From Alphaproteobacteria bacterium (GTDB lineage Bacteria > Pseudomonadota > Alphaproteobacteria > Sphingomonadales > SMXR01), in assembly GCA_004356215.1 (NCBI GenBank), contig SMXR01000064.1, positions 1 to 5,830 of the forward strand: a DNA stretch of 5,830 bases, given 5' to 3'. The notes below the pieces were generated by a model, which had not been told where the DNA came from, did no database searches, and saw only the letters and a program-made list of their open reading frames with translations. Position 1 is the first letter of the stretch. The number at the start of each line of letters is the position of its first letter. This document shows, in pieces, positions 1 through 4,970 of this stretch. The position numbers were made by a program, and so were the translations under genes.

Positions 1-46
1 AAATTGAAAATATCGTACCAATAAAATATTTACCGAACCCTGTCAT
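1..46 (-). CDS. N-terminal fragment of an unidentified minus-strand gene
   Basis: Reading the minus strand, an ATG at 46-44 opens a frame of 15 codons that runs off the left edge of the window, giving MTGFGKYFIGTIFSI. The start is supported by a strong Shine-Dalgarno (AAAAGGAG, with GGAG at 56-53) six bases upstream, the best ribosome binding site on this strand. The residues seen are aromatic and hydrophobic, which would suit the beginning of a signal peptide or membrane segment, but too little is visible to name a family. The gene is transcribed divergently from the Mur-ligase-like gene that starts at 730. Confidence rests on the start signal only; function is unknown. Confidence 0.6.
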   Translation of the reverse strand, partial: MTGFGKYFIGTIFSI

Positions 47-77
47 GTCGTGCTCCTTTTTTTTGATGCCGCCCAAG

Positions 78-111
78 AGTGGCGTAAGTTGAATGGTTTT
101 TCAAGGCCACT
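78..111 (-). promoter_or_regulatory. Hairpin in the leader of the minus-strand gene
   Basis: AGTGGC at 78-83 is the exact reverse complement of GCCACT at 106-111. Inside it, TTGAA at 89-93 pairs with TTCAA at 100-104 around a six-base loop. This gives two stacked stems (6 and 5 bp) separated by an asymmetric internal loop (five bases against one). It lies 32 bases upstream of the minus-strand ATG, between a possible promoter and the start codon, so it would be part of the 5' leader. A second hairpin with one mismatch lies at 134-153. The structure is seen directly; a regulatory role is inferred. Confidence 0.35.
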
Positions 112-192
112 GTCTTTGGCAAAGGCCCGGGAGAGGATTTTTCTAAAAAACCTGGTCGAGCATGTTTAATATATGCAGGGTAAAGGTGGTCC

Positions 193-219
193 ATTATAAA
201 AGCGCATATGTACCCACAA
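193..219 (-). promoter_or_regulatory. Possible sigma-70-type promoter for the minus-strand gene
   Basis: On the minus strand a perfect TATAAT -10 box lies at 198-193. A weak -35-like TTGTGG lies at 219-214, but the spacer is only 15 bases, shorter than the usual 17. Transcription from here would give a leader of about 140 bases before the ATG at 46. In AT-rich DNA such matches arise by chance, so this is only a candidate. Confidence 0.25.
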
Positions 220-313
220 GTATAATTATTCCGAATCTTGCCTTCACAACGCCTACTGCTTGACTCATAACATAAAAAATTCCGTAAATTTTTTTACCGG
301 CAGGCGGTGCCAC
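194..313 (-). CDS. Doubtful small ORF, 39 residues, hydrophobic C-terminus
   Basis: A minus-strand frame runs from GTG at 313-311 to TAA at 196-194 and encodes 39 residues. AAGGG lies seven bases before the GTG, an acceptable ribosome binding site. The product has a short proline and lysine-containing N-terminus (MAPPAGKKIYG) and a hydrophobic C-terminal stretch (ARFGIIILVGTYALL) that could be one membrane segment. Against it: GTG start, no GC bias at third codon positions, no recognised family, and an ORF this short is expected by chance in a region this size. It reads in the same direction as the gene starting at 46 and would end where a candidate -10 box lies. Confidence 0.2.
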   Translation of the reverse strand: MAPPAGKKIYGIFYVMSQAVGVVKARFGIIILVGTYALL

Positions 314-342
314 CTGCTCGCCCTTTTAAAATTTTCAAATAG

Positions 343-431
343 AAAAAAGCAGCCGTTAAAGCGTCATTACTTGGGGGTCATTTATTGAAACGGTTTTTTA
401 CTTAACCAAAGTGGTAAAAACGGCTTTTTTA
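343..431. repeat. Inverted and direct repeats around AACGG and poly-T motifs
   Basis: The left arm at 343-357 (six A, then GCAGCCGTT) is complementary, with a three-base insertion, to AACGGC plus six T at 419-430; the arms are about 60 bases apart. The right arm also has a near-identical direct copy at 388-400: AAACGGTTTTTTA against AAACGGCTTTTTTA at 418-431, 30 bases apart. The arm followed by six T looks terminator-like on the + strand, but the loop is long and no gene ends just before it. The repeat is seen; its role is unknown. It could be a protein-binding site or a small-RNA terminator. Confidence 0.35.
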
Positions 432-547
432 TATGCGAATTATTTGTCTCTATTTCATATGTGAAAGTAACCGCAAAAAATATAAAAAAAGCGCGAGAAT
501 CCTGAAATAATTCACTTTTAAAAATTGCACCTGGCGCCGGTTTATGA

Positions 548-639
548 CAAGATTCTTATCTTGAAAGGAACATGGGCTGACCCGAAAGATATTGGATATA
601 AATAATCGCAATTAAAAGGCTTTATTAAGACTTTTAATT
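548..639 (+). promoter_or_regulatory. Two hairpins upstream of the first Mur-ligase-like gene
   Basis: CAAGAT (548-553) and ATCTTG (558-563) form a perfect 6-bp stem with a four-base loop. Further on, AATTAAAAG (610-618) pairs perfectly with CTTTTAATT (631-639); inside, after one mismatch, CTT and AAG add three more pairs around TATT. The second hairpin ends 90 bases before the ATG at 730. Neither is followed by a T-run, so they are not ordinary terminators. If transcription starts upstream of them they belong to the leader of that gene. Between them lies a TATAAAT stretch (597-603) that could be part of a promoter. Confidence 0.3.
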
Positions 640-729
640 TAACTAAAAAAACAACAACAAATTCAATGAATGCGGGTTTTGGCCAGTGAGAATTTTATTA
701 TGGATTACTCTGTGGGGGAGCAATAAGTA

Positions 730-2415
730 ATGGGCAATGAATATTTACTGCCTTTGTCGGCTGCGGTCGGGTTTGTCTTTTTCTCTGCCTTTCTGGCATT
801 TGTCTGGCTTCGTGGACAGGCCCTGGTTCATTATTTTGAAGAACAGGAATTTAATACCGAAGCCTTTTTCGTATGGGTGATCAGAAAACGGGCGTTCGAC
901 AAACGCGCAAGCTGGATACTAATTCCTTCATTTGTTGCCTGGTATGCCACCCAAAGATTTCTTCCAGACCTGATTAATCCTCAAGTCTTAAACCCGGTTT
1001 TCTATGGCATTATTTTTATTGCTTTGGTGGTCGGGGCACTTTCAAGTTATGAGACGACCAGGGCGGCCGGTAAATATAAAGATATTTCGGCCCGCGCCAA
1101 ACGCATTCATTTTATTTTTGTGGCTTTGATGGGCGCCTACTTTGCAACTATTTTTGCCAACCAGACGGGCACGGAAATTCTATTTTTGACACTGGCGTTT
1201 CTGGCCTTTTTCCAGGCCCCGCCGCTTTTTATTGTTGCGGCAAATTTTATCATACGGCCGTGGGAGAATATTCGTGAAAAGCGCAACCTGACCCAGGCCA
1301 AACTGAAATTGAGTAAACTCAGCCCTGTTATTATTGCCATAACCGGGTCGCACGGCAAAACCATGGCCAAGCACTTGCTCACCCATATTCTTTCGGCCAA
1401 CAAACCGACATTGACCACCCCCGATAATGTCGAGGGCGCACAAGGGATATGCGATACAATTCTGCAGGATCTGAAAAACCATCATCGCTATTTCGTTCTC
1501 GAGATGGAGGGCCACAGTCTTGGTATAATCAAAAAACTGTGCCAGCTGGCCCCCCCCAATCTTGGAATAATCACCAGTATAGCCTTGGGCCAATCCAAAC
1601 GCTTGCGCACCCTTGAGCGCGTTTTCAGGGCTAATTTTGAGTTGGCCGATGATTTGATGAGCCGGCGTGAGAGAACCATCCTGAACACCGATGCCATGCC
1701 CGAAGATTTGTTGAATACGTTTACCAACAAAAACCCAAATGTTTTGTTTTGCGGGGGTGAAAAGTCGTCGTTTGATCTTGATATTGTCCTGAAAAAAGGG
1801 GTGCAGGGAAATCATGGCCTCGATCTGACCCTGGGGTTGAACCAAAAGGGCCGCCAGGAAACCCTGGAATTACAGGTGCCGCTTTATGGTCTTCATAATT
1901 GTTATAATATCATGCTGGCGGTCGCCGCCGCGCTGGAGCTGGGCCAAAGCACCGAGGTTATCCAAAACGCCCTGAAGACGGTGCCGCAAATCCCGCACCG
2001 GCTGGAAGTTATCCAGGGCGTCAAAGGCCCGACCGTGATTGATGATTCCTACAACACTTTTCCGGAGGGCTTTCAAAGCGCCCTGAAGGTGCTATCAGAC
2101 CTCCGGAAGCCCAAGGGCCGGTGTATCCTGGTAACCCCCGGCCTGGTGGAAATGGGAACCGCCCACGATGCCGAACACAAAAAGCTCGGTGAAATGGCGG
2201 GCAAGCATGTTGACGTTGCCCTGATTATTGGCCCCAAGCGCATGAGTACCTTTATGTCTGCTTTTAATTCCACCAAGGAAAAGGGCGCCCAGTTACGGAC
2301 CTTCGATACCCAAAGCGATGCCAACGACTGGATCAAACAGAACGCCGATAACAACGATATTATCCTTTTTGAGGCAAGCCTGCCTAATCTTTACGACACC
2401 CGGGTCAAGTTTTAA
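730..2415 (+). CDS. Membrane-anchored Mur-ligase-like protein, probably degenerate (MurF paralogue)
   Basis: 561 residues. ATG 730 is preceded by GGGGGAG (714-720) at nine bases, and an in-frame TAA at 724-726 rules out a longer start. Residues 1-175 carry five hydrophobic segments (about 8-27, 62-78, 89-105, 127-143, 149-174); positive residues at 52-59 and 111-125 predict N-out, C-in, placing the ligase domain in the cytoplasm. The Mur ligase ATPase domain begins near 199: P-loop GSHGKT 206-211, Glu258 (VLEME), LNTD 318-321. The C-terminal domain has GLHN 387-390, Arg424 and DDSYN 438-442, then VTPGLVEMG 468-476. Aligned without gaps to the downstream paralogue and to what I recall of E. 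coli MurF, the metal-binding His of AHxE is Gln288 and the carbamylated Lys of KxE is Asn302; the SVNTEMG loop reads NVEGAQG. MurF's own N-terminal substrate domain is absent. I infer a non-ligating pseudoenzyme or an altered ligase acting with the copy at 4967. Confidence 0.85.
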   Translation: MGNEYLLPLSAAVGFVFFSAFLAFVWLRGQALVHYFEEQEFNTEAFFVWVIRKRAFDKRASWILIPSFVAWYATQRFLPDLINPQVLNPVFYGIIFIALVVGALSSYETTRAAGKYKDISARAKRIHFIFVALMGAYFATIFANQTGTEILFLTLAFLAFFQAPPLFIVAANFIIRPWENIREKRNLTQAKLKLSKLSPVIIAITGSHGKTMAKHLLTHILSANKPTLTTPDNVEGAQGICDTILQDLKNHHRYFVLEMEGHSLGIIKKLCQLAPPNLGIITSIALGQSKRLRTLERVFRANFELADDLMSRRERTILNTDAMPEDLLNTFTNKNPNVLFCGGEKSSFDLDIVLKKGVQGNHGLDLTLGLNQKGRQETLELQVPLYGLHNCYNIMLAVAAALELGQSTEVIQNALKTVPQIPHRLEVIQGVKGPTVIDDSYNTFPEGFQSALKVLSDLRKPKGRCILVTPGLVEMGTAHDAEHKKLGEMAGKHVDVALIIGPKRMSTFMSAFNSTKEKGAQLRTFDTQSDANDWIKQNADNNDIILFEASLPNLYDTRVKF

Positions 2416-2446
2416 ATCAGGACGATTTAAACCTTGTTCGGGGTTT
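2411..2446 (+). terminator. Weak hairpin overlapping the stop codon; alternative second stem
   Basis: TTTAAATC (2411-2418) pairs perfectly with GATTTAAA (2424-2431) around AGGAC, with the TAA stop of the upstream gene inside the stem. A second possible stem, AAACC (2429-2433) with GGTTT (2442-2446), shares three bases with the first, so the two exclude each other. No clear T-run follows, so this is a poor intrinsic terminator. It may instead protect the mRNA 3' end. Confidence 0.25.
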
Positions 2447-2471
2447 CACACATTACCACTCATTCGTTTAG

Positions 2472-2499
2472 GAGAGAAAAGGGGGAATGGACCCCAGCT
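2472..2499 (-). terminator. Possible intrinsic terminator behind the small minus-strand gene
   Basis: On the minus strand, GGGG (2495-2492), a six-base loop and CCCC (2485-2482) are followed by C, TTTT and then CTCTCC. It lies 10 bases past the TAA of the small ORF at 2506-2610 and has the T-rich side on that strand only. The stem is just four GC pairs, so it is weak, but orientation and position fit. Confidence 0.35.
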
Positions 2500-2505
2500 C
2501 TTGGA

Positions 2506-2610
2506 TTAGAAAATCTGGGTGAGCATATTAATAAAATGCAGCGAGAACGTCGTCCAGTACAGGGCGGCATACAGCGCGACAAGTAGTAATATTTTAAAAC
2601 TCACATTCAC
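2506..2610 (-). CDS. Putative 34-residue single-span membrane miniprotein
   Basis: On the minus strand a frame runs from GTG at 2610-2608 to TAA at 2508-2506. GGAG at 2625-2622 lies 11 bases upstream; a second in-frame GTG at 2604 would give 32 residues. The product has a short polar N-terminus (MNVSFK) followed by a long hydrophobic stretch (about residues 7-24, ILLLVALYAALYWTTFSL) and a short tail ending LTQIF: one membrane helix. From GTC to CAG the codons are rich in G and C at third positions, unlike the AT-rich DNA on either side, which favours real coding. A terminator-like hairpin follows. I recognise no family. It could also be the C-terminal remnant of a lost gene. It is antisense to nothing annotated and sits in the gap between the first Mur-like gene and ddl. 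Confidence 0.4.
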   Translation of the reverse strand: MNVSFKILLLVALYAALYWTTFSLHFINMLTQIF

Positions 2611-2957
2611 GAGCTTGAATTCTCCATTCCTAAACCTTTACAAAATTAAAGGGATTTGCTTAAAAAACAATTAATTGAGATGTCGCATATACCCCTTTTC
2701 ATTTGTGCGAATACTTAACTTTAATAGATAAATAGTTAACAAATAAACAATGTTATGGAAAAATTACTTGAAAACGTACAAATACCAAGAAAACAGCAAT
2801 GCACCAATATTTTGGTTTTATTTCACGAAACCGGGTAAAGCCTATAACATTCAAAAGCACTGAAATTTGGGGTAAAAGTCATTTTTCGATGTCAAAACGT
2901 TCAAAATTTTGCCATCTTTCCCAAGTTACAGTGTGAAAAATTAAAGACTCGGGCAAA
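2611..2957. other. AT-rich region upstream of ddl; candidate promoter and dyads
   Basis: About 350 very AT-rich bases with no convincing gene. TATAAC at 2843-2848 is a one-mismatch -10 box on the + strand, but no good -35 precedes it; it would give a leader of about 100 bases for ddl. Dyads are present: TTAACT and AGTTAA (2715-2720 and 2734-2739), perfect palindromes CAATTAATTG (2668-2677) and CAAAATTTTG (2902-2911), and a hairpin ACCAA-TATT-TTGGT (2803-2816). Any of these could bind a regulator, but such AT-rich symmetry is common by chance. Confidence 0.4.
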
Positions 2958-4166
2958 ATGAAAACAATTTCGGTAATTTTTGGCGGCGAAAGCGTTGAGC
3001 ACGATGTCAGCATCCTGACAGCCCTGCAATTCATGAACGCCATGGATCCGGAAAAGTATGCGCCATTGCCGGTTTATGTCGCCGCGGACGGCGCCTGGTG
3101 GACTGGCGAAGCCTTAAGAAAAAGAGAGTTTTACCCCCTGACCAACGCCAAAGCCGCCAAGCTTAAGCGTATAACCCTGCCATTGGCGGGGCTTCGCGGT
3201 AAAAAACCCTATTTCCTCAGTGAAACCAGGGGGGTTTTCAAAAAGGAACAACAAATCCCCTTTGATTTGATTGTCCCGGCCATTCACGGCAGCCATGGTG
3301 AAGACGGCACCTTGCAGGGACTTCTCGAATTTTGCGGGGTGCCCTATGCCGGCTGTGGCGTTCTTGGCGCTTCAGCTACCATGGACAAAGCCTTTACCAA
3401 GGAACACCTGTTTGGGCTTGGTATCCCGGTTCTTGATCATGTTATGGTCCAGAAACCCGCCGAGGGGGAAACCGTGAACCTCGATGAGATTAATGCCGAC
3501 CTTAAGTCTGTTTTCGGGGCCAGGCCCTATCCCCTGATCGTAAAACCCTGCCATTTGGGCAGCAGTATCGGGGTCACCCGCGCGATGAACGCCGAAGATG
3601 TGCTGGCCGGCCTTTTGCTGGCTTTCCGGCTGGATTACACCGCCATCATAGAACCCTTTGTCGGCAACCTGGTGGAATATAACGTCGCCGTCTCAAAAGC
3701 CTTTGGCGAACCCAGAACTTCGGTTATCGAACGCCCGGTAAAGGAAAGCGATTTCCTTGATTTTCGCGACAAATACCTCTCCGGCGACAAGGCTGGCGAC
3801 AAAATGAAAACCGGCTCCTCAGAGGGCATGGCGTCATTGAACCGGGTGATGAACCCGAAAGAGTTGACCGGGAAAAAACAAAAGCAGATCCGCGACTGGG
3901 CGCTGGAGGCTTTTGCCGCCCTCGACCTGGCCGGATCGGTGCGGATCGATTTTATCGGCGATGAGGTGACCGGTGATTTGTGGCTGAATGAAATTAATAC
4001 CGTGCCGGGGTCTTTCGCCTATTACCTGTGGCAGGAAAGCGAACCCGGGGTCAGTTTTACTGACCTTACCAGCGCCATTATTGAGGAGGGTTTCGAGCAA
4101 AGCCGCCTGAAGGCAAGCGAGTTCGACCTCACCCTTGGCGGGGCGGTAATTTTCAAGAAGGATTAA
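2958..4166 (+). CDS. ddl: D-alanine--D-alanine ligase
   Basis: 402 residues. It joins two D-alanines using ATP in the cytoplasm, supplying the dipeptide that ends the peptidoglycan stem peptide. Order of motifs: FGGESVEHDVS 8-18 with the catalytic Glu14; HGSHGEDGTLQG 110-121; ATP-grasp strand LIVKPCHLGSSIGV 193-206 with Lys196 and Ser202; omega-loop DKYL 271-274; metal-binding end RIDF 329-332 with Asp331 and LNEINTVPG 343-351 with Glu344 and Asn346. Tyr273 matches Tyr216 of E. coli DdlB, which completes the Glu-Ser-Tyr triad and points to D-Ala-D-Ala rather than the D-Ala-D-lactate product of VanA-type enzymes. At 402 residues it is longer than DdlB (about 306), mostly from inserts at 45-100 and 160-190, as in the longer Ddl subfamily. 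The ribosome binding site is weak, but the next in-frame ATG would delete Glu14, so this start is right. It opens the likely operon with the hydrolase and second Mur ligase. Confidence 0.95.
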   Translation: MKTISVIFGGESVEHDVSILTALQFMNAMDPEKYAPLPVYVAADGAWWTGEALRKREFYPLTNAKAAKLKRITLPLAGLRGKKPYFLSETRGVFKKEQQIPFDLIVPAIHGSHGEDGTLQGLLEFCGVPYAGCGVLGASATMDKAFTKEHLFGLGIPVLDHVMVQKPAEGETVNLDEINADLKSVFGARPYPLIVKPCHLGSSIGVTRAMNAEDVLAGLLLAFRLDYTAIIEPFVGNLVEYNVAVSKAFGEPRTSVIERPVKESDFLDFRDKYLSGDKAGDKMKTGSSEGMASLNRVMNPKELTGKKQKQIRDWALEAFAALDLAGSVRIDFIGDEVTGDLWLNEINTVPGSFAYYLWQESEPGVSFTDLTSAIIEEGFEQSRLKASEFDLTLGGAVIFKKD

Positions 4167-4190
4167 TTATTTCCTGCTATAAAGGCGCCT

Positions 4191-4970
4191 ATGGCCCCAC
4201 CAGTGAAAGTGTTCAGGAAAACCATTACCCCCCAGGGCAAATCAGCCGGTGGGTTTGAGCTGGTCTGGCTGCATGGTTGGGGCCATGACCATACCAGCCT
4301 TGTTCGCTTGGCCAGCCTGTTTAAAAAAAGCGCCACCAACATCCTTTATGACCTTCCCGGCTTCGGCCAGACCGCCATGTTGCCCCGGGGATCCGGCACC
4401 GAAAAATATGCTGAAGTCATGATCCGGGAATTGCAGACAACCAACCCGGCAAAGCGGGTAATTATTGGCCATTCCTTTGGTTGCCGGGTGGCGCTCAGGA
4501 TCGCCGCCCTTAACCCTGGGCTGGTCGATGGCCTGGTGTTGATCGCCGCCGCCGGGCTGCCCCGTAAAAAAAACTTAGGGGCAAAACTCAAGGGCCTTTT
4601 CATCCGTGCTATCGGCAAAGCGGCGCACATTTCTGACCGGGTTTTAGGAACCAGTTTGAAGGAAAATTTCCGCAATCGTTTTGGCAGCCGCGACTACAAA
4701 GCGGCCGGGGAATTGCGCGCAACCTTTGTCGCCACGGTGACCGAAAACCTAAGCGCCCTTGCCGGCGGGATTACCACCCCGGCGCTGCTTTTATTCGGCG
4801 CCGAGGATTTGGAAACCCCGGTTGAGATTGGACAGCGCTATGAAGCGATTTTATGCCACGGCAAATTGAAGATTTTAAACGGATTTGGCCACCTAAATAT
4901 CTTGACCGATGGCGCTCACCAGTGTCAGCATAGCATCCTGACTTTCCTCGGGGAGCTTGAGGCAAAATGA
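4191..4970 (+). CDS. Alpha/beta hydrolase
   Basis: 259 residues with a full alpha/beta-hydrolase layout: oxyanion-hole motif LHGWGHD 27-33, DLPGFGQT 54-61 after strand 4, nucleophile elbow GHSFG 93-97 with Ser95, the acid Asp206 in GAEDLETP, and His234 in GFGHLN. The Ser-Asp-His triad is complete, so it should be an active serine hydrolase or esterase. No signal peptide or membrane segment is visible, so it is probably cytoplasmic. AAAGG at 4181-4185 lies five bases before the ATG. It begins 24 bases after ddl and its TGA overlaps the start of the next ligase (ATGA, 4967-4970), so the three genes are likely co-transcribed and the last two translationally coupled. The substrate cannot be read from sequence; the setting suggests a role in cell-wall or lipid precursor metabolism, but that is inference from neighbours only. 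Confidence 0.88.
   Translation: MAPPVKVFRKTITPQGKSAGGFELVWLHGWGHDHTSLVRLASLFKKSATNILYDLPGFGQTAMLPRGSGTEKYAEVMIRELQTTNPAKRVIIGHSFGCRVALRIAALNPGLVDGLVLIAAAGLPRKKNLGAKLKGLFIRAIGKAAHISDRVLGTSLKENFRNRFGSRDYKAAGELRATFVATVTENLSALAGGITTPALLLFGAEDLETPVEIGQRYEAILCHGKLKILNGFGHLNILTDGAHQCQHSILTFLGELEAK

Larger units (their letters stand above)
47..729. other. Long AT-rich divergent intergenic region
   Basis: This 683-base stretch separates the minus-strand start at 46 from the plus-strand start at 730. It is much richer in A and T than the genes. No ORF in it has both a good ribosome binding site and a recognisable protein. It contains several hairpin-forming sequences (78-111, 134-153, 548-563, 610-639), an inverted and direct repeat cluster (343-431) and a small doubtful minus-strand ORF (194-313). 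No tRNA, rRNA, CRISPR array or insertion-sequence end was seen. It probably holds the promoters of both divergent genes. Confidence 0.7.

Noticed and set aside
221..226. Perfect TATAAT on the plus strand as a promoter
   Set aside because: No -35 element at suitable spacing and 500 bases from the nearest plus-strand gene.
300..317. GC-rich hairpin GCAGG...CCTGC as a terminator
   Set aside because: Only five pairs with an eight-base loop, no clean T-run after it on either strand, and no gene ends beside it.
433..510. Plus-strand ATG frame of 25 codons after the T-run
   Set aside because: No ribosome binding site, lysine-rich from A-runs, length expected by chance.
572..580. ATG-GGC-TGA behind AAAGGAA as a leader peptide
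   Set aside because: Two codons only; no run of regulatory codons or attenuator with a T-run.
1180..1845. Minus-strand open frame of 221 codons inside the first Mur-like gene
   Set aside because: It is antisense to a well-supported gene with clear motifs, has no family resemblance, and arises from codon composition of the plus-strand gene.
2318..2509. Plus-strand 63-codon frame overlapping the end of the Mur-like gene
   Set aside because: Out of frame with the real gene, no ribosome binding site, no recognisable product.
2750..2863. Plus-strand ATG frame of 37 codons, overlapping another of 27 codons at 2755-2838
   Set aside because: Neither has a Shine-Dalgarno, both are AT-driven in composition, they overlap each other and neither product is recognisable.
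3738..3780. Ddl as a vancomycin-resistance type D-Ala-D-Lac ligase
   Set aside because: The omega-loop keeps the Lys-Tyr pair (272-273) typical of D-Ala-D-Ala ligases, and no vanH or vanX-like genes are nearby.
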